A stretch of 35,312 bases of DNA from Saccoglossus kowalevskii. Taxonomy: Eukaryota; Hemichordata; Enteropneusta; Harrimaniidae. Under the pieces are notes generated by a model. The model saw only the letters and a list, made by a program, of their open reading frames with translations. It was not told the DNA's origin and did not search any database. Position 1 is the stretch's first letter; every line of letters starts with the position of its first letter. Positions 1 to 12,507 of this stretch are shown piece by piece. A program made the translations under genes and the position numbers. Location: assembly GCF_000003605.2 (NCBI RefSeq), contig NW_003122410.1, positions 635,510 to 670,821 on the forward strand. The letters run 5' to 3'.

Positions 1-343
1 GGAGTGACGTACTAATCTCGAAACATATTTAGAAAATAGAATTTGAGGTCAATGCTCATTTCAAGAAAAAGAAGTTGAACTACACTTTTACAGGAAATGT
101 TCCAAATATCGAAAATATTTGATGACAGTAAAACTTCCCATTGAAATACAAACCAATCTCTAAAAATTCATTCATGTATTGCAAAGCACAGATAAAAATA
201 TTATCAAATCTGTAAGAAAATTATACACAATGCGTTCTTAAGTTGGAAATGAAAAACACGATACGTAATCATATCCACAAATAATTTTTAATTGTATTTC
301 CTTGTTTATGTTGCTATATACTGATAGAAAATTTATTATTATA

Positions 344-344
<1 letters not shown>

Positions 345-387
<43 letters not shown>
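345..387. repeat. (TTA)n microsatellite
   Basis: About 14 uninterrupted TTA triplets lie in the 3'-most visible intron of the FAXDC2-like gene. They make a spurious poly-isoleucine ORF on the minus strand. The rest of 1-435 is AT-rich intron with no recognisable exon. Confidence 0.95.
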
Positions 388-388
<1 letters not shown>

Positions 389-435
389 CCTGACTCTCGC
401 GAGATCTGAACCATTGTATCATAATGAATACTTAC

Positions 436-2767
436 CTTGCGTGGTGAAAGTCGTGGAATTGGGCAGACCTGCTGAACGGTAGGTGATATCCCGAATGGTG
501 GTTGACAGTCCATGACAGGAAACAAACAAGCCAGATCCATACAGATAATAGATGGGAACCGGCAACAAATGAACCGGCGAACCCCGTTAATGTGTTACTC
601 AGTAAGTGTTCTATGGGATGGGCATAGACCGCCACTAAACCGAAAGGTGCTGTCCATTCATGATGCTTCTTATGGATTCTTTTATACAAGTACGGATGAT
701 GTAGTAACCTAGAAATAACCACTCAGTATTTAATGTTTCTCATATCATGGAGGAAAAATTAAGGAATTATTCGAAATATTATATAAGGTTCTTTTGAATT
801 TCTTCTAGAGTCTTATCTATTTCTCGCGATTTTTTTTAGGAATTTATGTATGATTCGTATACGTTTCTTCTAAGATTCTTAATAATGTTCATAACAATGC
901 ATGTACTTTTGATATTCGTATAAACTCTTTTCATGTAAATCTGGAGTGAGTGAGAAAGTGTAGCAACCTGTTTTTTGGTAAAAAAATGAACGCTTAAATG
1001 TATAAATCATATCATTTTAAAAGTATGTTTGACAAATATTTGTTTCTAATCAAATATGTTATATGAATTCATTGTTCACAATATAAACTACGTATTGATG
1101 AGGGACGTTATATACCTTTAGAAGGGATGAGAGAGCCAGTGCATGTGCTCATAAATTCAATCGAGGACGATTTCAATTTTGTTTTCGAGTGACGTAACCA
1201 TCTTGTCCAAAAATATTTTTGGTATATACCTTCAACATTCTAAGAGTGTAATGACATCAAATTCAGACAACCTCGGAAAAGGCAAACCAAATCAGGGACG
1301 ACATTTTTGCATGAAATTTGCCAACGTGCATATACTCATCAATTTATATTCACTGGGTTTACTGTTATTTAGATTTGTACTCTGTGTAGTATTGTATTCT
1401 ATGGCAGTGGTATGGGCATCTGGTCTATACGATTTACCTGTGAGAATAATAGAAAACGATTTCATCGAAAACGAGAGAAACCATCAAATCAAATAAGATT
1501 CTTGGAATCGTAGGTACATCGGCAACTGAGCAACTGTTACCACGCCAGAGAGCACCGGGATAGAGCAGCAACGATGTTGGAGGGAACATCACCACCATGT
1601 TGAAGAGGGTTGTCTTAAATACACGAGGAAGATGCAATGGATCCAACTGAAAATATGAACAAGGCTGCCAATTAATGTTCACTGTCTCATCAAAGACGTT
1701 GTTGTAAATTAATTAAACAGTTATAAATCCGAATGTCAGTTTTTGAACAGCCATTTCCAATCACACATATATGCTATGCCGGGAGTGTATAACGCGTCAG
1801 TAACTGCAAATGTGATTGGTTGATACGAGAACGGGGTTACTTCTACCTCTTTCATATAGTACAGTCGTTTACGTTACTTACTGGTGCATTTTTATTTTGC
1901 TGTACTTTATACTTCCATATAAAGTTTGGTTTTTTCGTTAGATCAACATAAAGATGCAGTAAAGCAAGGGACCAGAATGTAATATTAACCACAAGCCATG
2001 TCCCTGTAATATAAAGAAGTACGGAATGGGCATTGACTACTATTAATTTAATAGTAACAACTTGACCAAAAATGTCAAGTACAAAGGAATAATTATGTTG
2101 CTATAGAAACGATATTGACTAACTGGTATGCCCGTGTAACAGATAGAAAACACAATAATAACTTACATCACACGTCACTCACACGCACTATACACATAAG
2201 CTGTATATGGTCTTGTGACTATTAATTGACAGGGGTCACCAGAATTTGCTTCGATTCCGAGTCGGATTACTGTGGCCCAGAGATATTCGGAACAGAACCG
2301 AATCTTACACAGTATTCAGAAACAATAGTGAATGAAATCGAACACACAGTCAAATGGGAAGCCGAAACAGCGTTGGGGCGCTTATTGTGTAACTACAAGA
2401 TTACATCTGATACACAGTAGTACTAGTATTTTTTTTACTTCACAGTGTACATTCACAATTATACACGGATGTTTTCAAATAAAGATTAAAGCCGAATTAC
2501 ATGACCTAAATAACACCGATGTATATAGATTGTGTTTCCACTAAATAATACACACACAGGTACATCACAACATTAACTTACCAACAACATTCAACATTAG
2601 TTCATTTCCGCCAAATAAATTATAAACTTTCTGCCAACCCGAAACCAGGATTCCAGGACGAGTGATGTTAACGATGTGTATATAATCCATTGCGACAATA
2701 CTCGTGATATATGCGGAGAATTGACAGCAAACAGGTGATAAGGTCACAGTGTTGTACAGTACGATAT
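436..2767 (-). CDS. FAXDC2: FAXDC2-like fatty acid hydroxylase superfamily protein (partial gene, 4 exons)
   Basis: Predicted ER membrane di-iron oxidase of the sterol desaturase/fatty acid hydroxylase superfamily. In transcript order the exons are 2767-2582, 2003-1882, 1646-1438 and 708-436, with phases 1, 0 and 2 at the three internal junctions. The reading frame stays open across all of them, giving about 263 aa. Visible histidine clusters are HRLLHH (split by the intron between 1438 and 708), HKKHHEW and HDFHHA, which fit the HX3HH, HX2HH and HX2HH metal ligands of the family. The motifs FYYSHR, HHEWTAPFG and YAHPIEH are characteristic of FAXDC2. A donor at 435-434 shows the coding sequence continues to the left, beyond the window. 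The 5' boundary is uncertain: 2768-2769 is a good acceptor, but the frame stays open to Met codons near 2849 and 2927, so a longer first exon is possible. The substrate is not known; a sterol or fatty acyl lipid is inferred from the family. Confidence 0.88.
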
Positions 2768-2842
2768 CTGCAAGTATTAAAACCTTATATATTGGTGGTA
2801 CATAAACTGAACTCTGTCGCGCAATGACTGCATTTGGGTATC

Positions 2843-3214
2843 TGCGCATGCGTAAACTCAAATCGTAAAATACTAGTAGACTATTCTTCAGACAGTATAA
2901 TGTACTAGATAGTATTTTTTCCTTCAAATGTTGATATGTATCGTATCGCGGTTCTTATATTAGGGTAACCTGTAAAACATGGACTACGTTAAAATCGAGA
3001 TATTTATAATATTTTTATCGTATCGAAAAAATTGAAATATGCGGTTCCCACATTAACCGCCCGAAACAAGTTCTCCCAAGCCTAGCGCGGAACCACATAT
3101 TTCTTGATAGCACCGCAATGGGCGTCAATGAACATTGATTGACGTACAATCTGTAATTTTTTTTCATTTTGCCCACATGCATAATTTCATATCACATTCA
3201 TTGACGCATGCGCA
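2843..3214. promoter_or_regulatory. Candidate FAXDC2-like promoter with two NRF-1-like palindromes
   Basis: The 11-mer TGCGCATGCGT occurs at 2843-2853 and again, reverse-complemented, at 3204-3214. It closely resembles the NRF-1 consensus YGCGCAYGCGCR. The two copies flank the place where the minus-strand FAXDC2-like gene should begin, and CpG is otherwise scarce here. The promoter role is an inference; no TATA box or transcription start is visible. Confidence 0.35.
3034..3103. repeat. Short inverted repeat (15-bp arms)
   Basis: Arms at 3034-3048 and 3089-3103 (GAAATATG-GGTTCC and its complement) differ at one base and enclose 40 bp. It could be a very small MITE remnant or a cruciform-forming sequence. 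No clear target-site duplication was found. Confidence 0.5.
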
Positions 3215-3419
3215 TTGATCAAATATGATATTGTTTGCTGCGGTTAGAATTTCGTGAGCCGTCAGTAAATAAAGTTTCTTGATCAGTGAGATACATGTAC
3301 ACTATATATTCAATAGGGTTCAACGTATTACTGATAGACCGAACAAAGTTCACGTGTGCTCTTTGTCTAGCGTCCACTGTATCAGTTGACAGATCGTTTA
3401 AATCCAAGTTCAACGTCAG

Positions 3420-6400
3420 CGAAACAATTTACGAAAGATACGAGAAGATTCGATGATATTTGAAAATTAATACCCTCATATTTCAGTAGTATAATAACTA
3501 GGATAATTATAATCGGCAACAGGTGTATATTATTCTATATTTGATTGTAACGTTATATTCAATAAAATGAAACGCTCATTTCAAAATCTTATTTTTGAAA
3601 ACTATGGAATAACTTGGAGAATCACAACTGAAATCTAAATTGTGATTACTTACCGCCAATTCATCAATTCAAATTACGTCAAAAAGCAATATTGGAAATG
3701 GGAATATTATAAATCCACTTGGCCGTCATTAGCCACGAACCCGGACCACATTGACACCAGTAAGATATACTCCGTCATTGTAAAACAAAACCTTGGACAA
3801 GAAACTAATCAATTAGATTACAATAAATCCAAATAAAAAAGAAATTATTGTGGCTCCTGTATAATTTAAAATAGAGTATATAGGTAGGAATTCTGTTTTA
3901 TTTTTCTATATATTTTTTCTTGGTTATTTGTTTTGTAGATACCGTGACGAGTATCATAAATCATGTTTAAAGTTGTTTACATTATCCAGTTTTGCAAAGA
4001 TTTTAATTTTTATAAAATGTCAAAGCCTCAGGCTGGAAAAACCATGAGACAACTCTCTGATGTCCCTTGTTGTTCGCTGCTTATACACTGGCTACTTTAA
4101 ATAAATAAATTATTCTCAAATTACCACTAGCTCTTGACACTGAACACTCAGAATCAAACCTGCTTTACGTCTTTATACATGTAGCTAAAATCTGTATTTC
4201 TTCCCCTTTTTTTTAAATAAAACATTTCCTATGTCATCAGTGTCAATTTGTAACGGTCATTGCCGAATGACCCTGAAAGCACTGAACTGCACTGGACACT
4301 GAAAGCATAGCATATATGCTCTTTACCGAAGTTATACATTAAATCATTTGCAAGTGAAAAAAATGGTCACGAGGCTGTGACCAGAGTTCGAGAGGGCGCC
4401 ATCTATTTAAGTTTCACGTATATTCTGTTTCATAAAGACGTAAAGTTTTTTTTTATATAACATATTAATTAAAACGACTTGGTCAATCACAATGTCTTAG
4501 CATATATTAACAATCGCGTGCATGGTTGTCACGGTAAATTAGTCGATGATTGAATGAAACTCGCAAAGACTCACGGGTAATTGGCATTACCAAATAGATT
4601 ATATAGCCAATGGAAGCGCCTGCTTTGGATCTGAATGAAAAGCGAGAGTATCTTTTATTAAAAACAGTCATGCCATCATAAAATTCACTGTAATAAGCAA
4701 ATATATTACAAAGTTACCGGAATGCTTAGTTCAAGTATATGTTCTGTCACTTCCACTACTTGTTGTTATACTGAAACTCCACAATTAACATTCACAGTGA
4801 TTGTCATCCTACAGGACATGGTAACCTGTGATATTCATTATTATGTAGATATACATGTTAAATTAAAATGGTAAATTTCAGTCAATGATATCTAAATATC
4901 ATTATTAATTAGGGAAATTGTGACTGAAAATGATAGTTTTGTTTCCTTCATTCAATGCCGAACTGAATTGGTCGAAATCCATTAAAAGAATTTATTAGCA
5001 GATTTGACTATACATGTATATATTTGATTATATATATGTGGTATCATTATATTGTTGTAATTAATTATTTATTGTGAAATGTTTATAAATAAATATAAAC
5101 TCGGTAGCGGAGCAGGACAAACAAAGTGAACCTGAGTAAAAACACGGAGTGGTAGTTACGACTGCCCTCTCTGGTGATATTTCTTTTATTTTGAATACTA
5201 TCCTTATTTCTACGTCAGCTGATTCCATAGACTAGCCCTTTTGTTATTATTTTCAGGATATTAACAGGATATCCGGGCTCATACCACTAATTGGAACTCC
5301 ATAGACGACAATGTTAACATATGAGGAGATTGCTATATGAAAATGATGAAGAAAGTTGAAAACATGTCTCTAATATTGGGAAATCAACATGCCAGTAATC
5401 AACCACATCATGGAAAAAAAACGCACATGTTAGCCAGCTCAAACTCTTACAAATCTCATGTAAACAAGACACACCTTCTGTATTTGGATTGCACCTAGAG
5501 AAATCACTGGAAAAACACCAAGATTAGAACATCCAAATACACACAGAATAAACCCATAGGTACACTGTCGCTACGTAGTAAACAAAAGGCCAGATGTTAG
5601 TCCCACCTTTGACCCAGGTGATGCACGCCCTCAAACAGGGCGCACCCGAGAAAAAAAAATATTTAAAAAAATGTCATTGGTTCTTGCAAGGTATTTAAAT
5701 TGGGGCTACGAACGGTGATTGGTTGATTAATGGCATGATATCTAGAAGCTGTTTTGTTCTCAGGCTCTGAACCACGTTGCCCTACTTCGCTTCAAGACAT
5801 TAAATCTCTTGTAGATCCATTATGACCTAGAGGTGTTTAGAATTTTCCACCTTCTTCTAAATAAATACATAAAATTGATTGTATTTTGACAAATGTTAAA
5901 CATTCTACCTACTGTTTCCATCGTAAATATCAACACACAACCATAGAGGGCGATGTTTTCATATTCCACAGTTTCTTTGTTTTGTTTTGTTTTAATACAT
6001 AGATGTTTGGACAGATGTCATATATATTCACCATATTGCATACTCTCTGTGGTTCTTGTGGTGACTTGTTCAGGTTTTCATTGGTTCATAACACGTGATT
6101 AAGTTTATGTAGAGATGGAATAATATAATTAATTCCATCGGCTACATCAGATAAACACGTGTTTTACGATATTGAAGCATGCCGACCTCCACCAGAATTG
6201 TATTCACCTTAGAAGTAGAAACAACATATGACTCTAATTGGTACGGAGATATTGAGCCTGATTTGAACTTTTATCAGGTACCTCGTATTGCCCGGCCTCG
6301 TAACGCTCATCCTGCTTAACAAGGGTCACGCGCCACACTGGTCACTGTTGCCTGGGACTGATGGTAGAGAATGCGTAACGCTGTGGGAAGTGCGCCATCA

Positions 6401-8398
6401 CATCAGGGCAATAATTTTCCGTCACGCCTGGACCAGCGCGCCCTACTTTCATCAATCGAAACAAAACGCGTCATTTTAAATTACGCCGTGTGCTTGAGGT
6501 CACGGAGTGGTAAACTTGTAATTACACCTATATGATAAAACCTTTATGGACTGGATACCCTCGGTCGTATGGCTTACGCACCCTCGCAAGCCCGGGCGTC
6601 TCTACCGAACGAACTCGGGCCGCAAAATAGTATCTCTCTGTTTTTTGAAAGTTATAATAGTTTTATGAATTTATGAATATATTTTTATCAATCAAAATAT
6701 CTAGTTGTATTCAAATCGAGCAATCCAGAAACGATATTGCGAGTTTAATTAATATTAACGAATTAACGCAACAACACCCGAACCGCACGCCCTTTATTTT
6801 GAATAAGTGGGCAGTCGCAGTTGCTATGTCACTTGAAGGCACAGCTATATGATTATAGGCGTAGACAATGTGGAGCTCTCGACCAGCCAATCATTATTAA
6901 ATATTTGAATTTGAATGAAAGCTGGTGATCGGTATTTATGTATTATTTACGACTTAGTGTGTATTATTTTATCTGTCGCCACGCCACACGGGTACTTCCG
7001 CGATTACTGAAAATTTTAAGAAGGCAAATAAAAAATACACTAGAAAAAAAAGTGTATGAAAAATAAATAATAAATACATTTTAAAAACACCAGTCAATCG
7101 ATGAACCATCCTTGGGAACTACTACTAGACGCAACGATGTTGACAGACTTGCAGAATAAACCCACATACCTATCAGCCTCACACAAATGGTATCTCAGCG
7201 GCGTTAATGTTCTTTTTTCTGGACCGACCCACTCAGCGACAGCACACCCAGACTATATTAAAATCCCTGGAGAGACTTCAGAGACTGGTGTATCGTATGG
7301 AATCATCACTAACTCTACTTCACCTCTCTAATAGTAGTAGAATATTTATACTGGTTAAAGATGTCCGATCGACCATTCATTCTGTTCTAAGAATTTTTAG
7401 GTTGTCTATAAAACGCGGAACCGGAATCTCAGTAGAGTAACTCTATTTAATTGTAGTTGTACAGAAATGTAATTTAATTGCGACTTAATTAAACTCAATT
7501 AAAATGCAATTCAATGATTTACGAATATTTTAATAATAAGATTTAATTAAACTCGATTAAATTGTAATCATATATAGAAATACGTTTTAATTAAATTTAA
7601 TAGGAATGCAGTTTAATTACAAATTTAATTAAACTGTATCCAGGTGAAATAACTTAAAATCAAAATGATATTCAACTTAATTTAACTGGTTTTGGCATTA
7701 AAATTATAATTATACAGTATATCAACTTAAACCCTAAACGTTATGCCAAGACACGTATTTCTACTAGTAGTAATTTCCAGTTATGAAATTCCGGTTCTGT
7801 TCTTCGTTTTTACTATTGCTCAGACAATCAATGCATTAATGCACAAACTCACTGGTCATAGAGGCAGTGGCTAAGACGATTACAAAGCAACCAACCCTAT
7901 AGTCACTGTTCCGACGTCTTGGATTCGATAAAAACTCATTCAAACCAAGGCAAGATACCTATAAGAATCCATATAGTCTCCAAAAAAAGTGTTTCGCTTC
8001 CGTCGTCGACCAGGGCACGATTTCTCAGGACAGACATAAGGTTAAATTGTTCATATTTAGAACTAAAAACAGCATTTCATACGGATTGAGTTGGTTTAAA
8101 TGAGTAAGATTACCATACTGTCTAATTACTAAGCGTTACATTATTAATTGGAAAAAAGAGTAATTAACATTGGTAGTTATGTGAAACTTATGTGACTTAG
8201 AGGGCGTTTTCAACGTGGGTTCCCAGACTAAAACCTGAGAGGAAAAACGTGCATTTTATTTATTGATGCTTTGACAATATATACCTTTTAGCATATGATT
8301 TTTCCGACAAGTTAATTGTTGCATGACTAAAATGTATCCACTCTGTTCTCAATGATTTAAATCTCGATTATGTTAGTGTCACTGAGGAATTGTAGATA
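3420..8398. other. Intergenic region between divergent FAXDC2-like and MAPEG genes
   Basis: I find no exon with supporting splice sites and protein similarity in about 5 kb. Open frames at 3642-3836, 6288-6479 and 7101-7440 show no family motif. A GC- and CpG-richer islet lies at about 6280-6620, and a 6-bp-stem hairpin (CGCCCT/AGGGCG) at about 5624-5640. An AT repeat tract is listed separately. Regulatory DNA or decayed transposons are likely but not demonstrable here. Confidence 0.5.
7440..7640. repeat. AT-rich degenerate repeat of TTAATTAAACT motif
   Basis: The motif TTAATTAAA(C/T)T recurs near 7485, 7543, 7586 and 7623, among many shorter AATTAA words. Spacing is irregular (roughly 37-58 bp), so this is a decayed simple or tandem repeat, not an ordered satellite. 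Confidence 0.6.
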
Positions 8399-8399
8399 A

Positions 8400-8449
8400 A
8401 GTTCAAAGGGTCACTGATTGTGTGATGATCACATGACCTGCCTTATATA
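8400..8449 (+). promoter_or_regulatory. Candidate promoter of first MAPEG gene: DR2 element and TATA-like box
   Basis: AGTTCA-AA-GGGTCA at 8400-8413 is a direct repeat with spacing 2. Both halves fit the PuG(G/T)TCA half-site bound by retinoic-acid-type nuclear receptors. A TATATA at 8444-8449 follows, about 120 bp before the start codon at 8571. Spacing suits a short 5' untranslated region. Function is inferred from motif match and position only. Confidence 0.35.
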
Positions 8450-8570
8450 CAAATTCGTTGTTCCACTCGAGTGTTGGTCACTCATAGTATATCGAAGCCA
8501 GTACCCTCAACAGTCCTATCCCTGCAGCTGTTATTTGTTTTGACCAGGCGGAATATCCTCTAAATTCACG

Positions 8571-10972
8571 ATGTCAGCTCTACAAATTGAAGATTTTGTG
8601 CTCCCAGCGTTGGTGACGTTAGTTTTAGGACGCCAATCAGGTCAGTACTCGTAGCAGCAGCCCTGACATATCGGCAGTAGAACATATTGTTGTACACATG
8701 CCGATATGTTAAGGGATATACCATCATTTCAACGGGGGGGGGGGCGAACACATGTCAGTGTCACCATGTCGCCTTATCTTGGAACCACACGGGCATGTTT
8801 TCTGTGTATATTTAAAATATATGTTTATGCAGATTATTGTCTTTTGGAGTTGTGCAATATTTTTTATTTGAAAAACTTCAATATAATATGTCCAATTAAA
8901 AGTTTATATAACCCAAAGCTCGTTTTTTGCGGAATATTATTTATTGAGTTTGTAGCTGCCATAGCATGACTACTAGTGCATGCTGGGTACAAATACGTGA
9001 CTACGATTCTCATACACAATCCTAATGTTATAAGGGCGTCGATTTTCAAAGTAGTGATATGATGTAGCAGAATGTCGTTGACGTACTGTATCTTCCAATA
9101 AGGCCCGTGTTTCAATATATCGAGAAAAGACTATCATATGGCAATCAAGTGAGCGTAAACTTTGACCAATTAATCATTTCCTTATCATCAATCGACGTGT
9201 ATCTACACTGGACCAAACTCAATGTTTCCACTTTGCCCACATAATCCGCGCGTACCTATATCATACTACGTCACGTTGTCTTGACTACCATGGATAGTCG
9301 CTTCACCAGATTTCTTTTTTAATTTACTTTTTTTTTCAAAACTTGACAGTGTATTTTTCCAGAAATTAAAATTCCGAAATTACATCATTAAATGAAGTTT
9401 TCGACACAATAAATAACTTAACAATGATTAACTTGTAGCAGTAGATTTGTGTTTATATTCTCGGCATCCGACAAACAACCATTCCATAGTAAAATCTAAA
9501 AATTATCCATATTGCAAGTTTAAACATCGCAGTTATTATGTTGTGTTATTTGGTATAATGTACTTCTGTTTGTTCATTAGGTTGGTTCGCCAAGAATATT
9601 AGAATAATGCGCAAGAAAGACAACATAGTACCACCCTCTACATCGGGACCCCCGGCTTTCAACCGAGCTTTCCGGGCACAGTATGTATTTAACCTCATCT
9701 AGACATTGTTCATTCATGTACCAGAGATGAGAAGATTCTCTCCGTTGCGTTTATTTTATATAAATTTTAATATATTAACTATCAAATCACCTCAAGGTGG
9801 TGCACGTTACATGTGGCCAGATTGTGCGTATTCGTCCAATATTAACGTTTGAACCAGCAAATTTATTCGCAATTTTGTTTCGGGGTACATTTTTGCAGAG
9901 ATTTGTCACGTCCTCATGTGAACGTGTATATACAAGTTTTCTTGTCGTTTTTATTGATTTAACTTTTTTATTTCAAACACAGGCAGAACGCATTGGAGAT
10001 GATGCCAGTGTTTTTGGTTGCATTCTGGGTAACCGCAGCTTTCTCCAATACATGTAAGTAATATCAGTGTCAACCTAAAATACATATATCCCAACTGCCC
10101 GTCTGCTTACCCGTGTTTTAACTTGTGTGCTGACATCAGTCACGTAACTTGAAGACAGGCCCTTAACTGTTTAAGATTTTTCATGGAAATATTGCCATTT
10201 GGATACCACATATACCCCACCACCCCAACTGATTACCGCACACTCCATTATTTCTTCATATATATTTATTAAATTTCCAATCATTCAAGTTTGTTAACAT
10301 GTAAGTTGTTTCTTCTGCTTATTTCCAGTGATTGCTACTGTCCTTGGCTCTGTCTACGTTTTCGGACGTTGGCGTTACTTTCTACAGTATATTGACGACC
10401 CTGCTAGGCGGTAAGTAACGACTCGGACATACACTGGTTTTCGAGAACAGACGCTATAACTACCAGTTATGTCAACTACGTAATACCTTACTAGTACATT
10501 ATTGCGGCTGCGACAGATTGTTCTGGCTTTGCTTTTACCACATTTCAGTGTTACAAAAAACTCAGTCTTTAGAAGTTAGTTTTAGCGATAATAAGATTTT
10601 TTTTTAATTTTGTGAACAACAATACAATCTAAAACATTTACTTGAGAGGCGTTTTTGTAAAAAAATAAATGCCCAGAGTGATACACTGTATTTTGTTTGC
10701 TTGATTTTAAATATCGTTAAGTAAACCTCTGTTCTAGTGACGATGTGTCACGGCCAAGCTAGTTTACCATGACTTGACGATCTCATAATCGCATTGATAT
10801 GTTGTACTGTTTTCTTTTCAGTGTTGGTCCTTTCCGAGTATGCATGTTTTCGACGTTATTATTATTGCTCATCGCAGTCTTAGGAGTTACACAGTTTCTG
10901 TTACTCAAATATGCCTCGTATAACCTCAAAGAATGTGTGTTTTCTGTCTTACCATTCAAACCACCGGTTTAA
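8571..10972 (+). CDS. MAPEG-family microsomal glutathione transferase, MGST2/LTC4S-like (copy 1)
   Basis: Integral membrane glutathione transferase/leukotriene C4 synthase-type protein of 157 aa with four predicted transmembrane helices, expected in the ER or nuclear envelope. Exons are 8571-8640, 9581-9680, 9983-10053, 10329-10410 and 10822-10972 (TAA), all with GT-AG junctions and a continuous frame. Compared with human LTC4S as I recall it, the glutathione-site Arg-30 is kept (RKKDNI), as are Arg-51 and Asn-55 and Glu-58 (FRAQQNALE). Tyr-93 and Tyr-97 are kept in RYFLQY, and the catalytic Arg-104 lies seven residues after Tyr-97. Tyr-59 is replaced by Met, and the usual FER before the RAQ motif reads FNR. 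The RAQQN motif is closest to MGST2. Enzyme activity and substrate are inferred. The next gene is a tandem paralogue on the same strand. Confidence 0.93.
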
Positions 10973-11175
10973 GGTAGCACCTTTTAAATCTGAGTTGTAC
11001 ATTTGATTTCTTTGTGTAGTAGAATTATAATATATGGCAATCGTACTCTGAATTTGACGAAGTAAAAATGTTATTTAGAAAGTAAAAAAGTCGCGCGACA
11101 GAAACACTTAAGTAGTGTGTATAACCATCATTTCTATGGCAACAGTGTGTGATGTAATGTATATTTTTCAAAATG

Positions 11176-11181
11176 ATTAAA
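11176..11181 (+). terminator. Possible poly(A) signal ATTAAA for first MAPEG gene
   Basis: An ATTAAA hexamer lies about 200 bp after the stop codon at 10970-10972. No canonical AATAAA occurs closer. This is a weak call based on position alone. Confidence 0.3.
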
Positions 11182-11407
11182 GATTCACATTTTATATGAT
11201 ATCCGTACTTATCGCTCTTTTCTGCTTGAATGCCTCTCATCCATATAAGTTAATTCCCTTCTCATCAACCCTTGTCCTACGTATACCTTCCTATGTAACT
11301 ATTTGCCACCGACGTCCCCGCTTTCGTTCTACTATTTACCGGCATCTGTGAAGTTTCTCTTTATCCAAACTGTATAGAAAGTCGGGAAAGCGCCTGCCTT
11401 AAGGAAT

Positions 11408-11473
11408 CCCAGCTACCCCGTCTACTTTCCCTGCTTCGCTATTTGCGAAGAAAACAGACGGACGCAGCTGGGG
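11408..11473. other. Imperfect 66-nt hairpin between the MAPEG genes
   Basis: Three stem blocks pair in order: CCCAGCT (11408-11414) with AGCTGGG, CCGTCT (near 11418-11423) with AGACGG, and CTTCGC (11434-11439) with GCGAAG (11445-11450). The loop is 5 nt. The segment is GC-richer than its surroundings. It could be a small RNA precursor, a MITE remnant or chance. Confidence 0.35.
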
Positions 11474-12314
11474 TAGACTGTATGAAAGAATGAAATTATG
11501 TATTTTCAGTGGGGATTTTGCCCAGAAAGGGAATGATTTTCATAGCCAAATATTGGATGATTAAAATATATTAGAGATGACAAGAATACAGTGTAGTTTC
11601 ATGGGAAATGTGTCCGAGAGTTAAAGCAAAACATTCCGCTGGAAATCGGAAAAGTCCAAGACAGCAAATGGGTCGAGTGTGAACTTGGCTTGATGGCGTA
11701 ATGAAGATTGGTGTCGTTAAATGCTTTCGAGAAAGCTAAATCGTTGACTGGGAAGGTAAAACGTTGGCCAGGAATATACAATTTATCCTATTTTTATTTC
11801 CAACAAGATATGTCGAAACTCAAAATAATCGGTAATTGAAAATTCTAGGTAATGAGAACAGCACACCGAAAAATAAATTCGGCATACTATCAAAAATAAA
11901 ATCTAATAGTATGTGCACCGTGACGTTGGTCAGGTTACTGGCCATTTTTTTTGGACATTTGCCGTAAATTAATAATTAATTATATCACTTAATGTTGTAT
12001 CAGATAATTCAGTCACTAAGTTACATTTGATATACGATGTCATCGTGACTGGATAATATAGACCCAGTACATACTATACGGCGAGTCGCCAGAGACCCGA
12101 AAACATTTTAACCTCAATCACCAGGGCGTGGTTGAGGTGCCCTTGCCTGCTGACTGTGTCTCTGACAGATATGCAGTGAAAATTCAGGTTGGCCGGGAAA
12201 AACAATCACTTATTCTATGCGAGTCAACAATCACCACAGTTTGTTTGGTACAATGTACACGCTTTCAATAGCATTCAGTTGTGATCGTATTTCTGACTAA
12301 ATGCGTACGGTGTG

Positions 12315-12410
12315 AGGTCAAGGTGCATTCCTATTCAAAGGTCGAACTGTGATAACGTTAAATGCTGACCTACGATTCACCCTTGCCCATTTCTTTCTGC
12401 CAGTATATAT
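12315..12410 (+). promoter_or_regulatory. Candidate promoter of second MAPEG gene: nuclear receptor half-sites and TATA-like box
   Basis: AGGTCA (12315-12320) is directly followed by AGGTGC, and AGGTCG lies at 12339-12344. A TATATAT run at 12404-12410 stands about 98 bp before the start codon at 12508. This parallels the layout upstream of the first paralogue. Regulation by a nuclear receptor is inference. Confidence 0.3.
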
Positions 12411-12507
12411 CACTGATATATAGCCACTGCATGTCACTCTAGCACCTTGCTTCATTTCATCCACAACCCGAGTTTTGTAAATCAGCGGAGTAACTTGTAA
12501 TTTCACG

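Noticed and set aside
238-540. 100-codon minus-strand ORF with a run of isoleucines
   Set aside because: Produced by the (TTA)n microsatellite; no protein similarity, and it overlaps the true FAXDC2-like exon in another frame.
3219-3413. Minus-strand ORF considered as the missing first exon of the FAXDC2-like gene
   Set aside because: No hydrophobic segment or family motif and no convincing donor joining it in frame to the exon at 2767.
3960-4112. Possible LINE or SINE 3' end finishing in TAAATAAATAAA
   Set aside because: Only the tail is suggestive; no coding remnant, A/B boxes or flanking duplication could be seen.
5150-5180. Possible CTCF site (TGCCCTCTCTGG)
   Set aside because: One base short of the consensus spacing; common by chance.
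6280-6620. GC- and CpG-rich islet considered as an exon or promoter
   Set aside because: No open frame with recognisable protein in either strand, no splice signals in frame, and only 8-bp inverted words; left as unexplained sequence.
7101-7440. Overlapping ORFs of 76-77 codons, one with a leucine-rich stretch recalling LINE C-termini
   Set aside because: No zinc-knuckle, polymerase motif or tail; similarity too vague to call.
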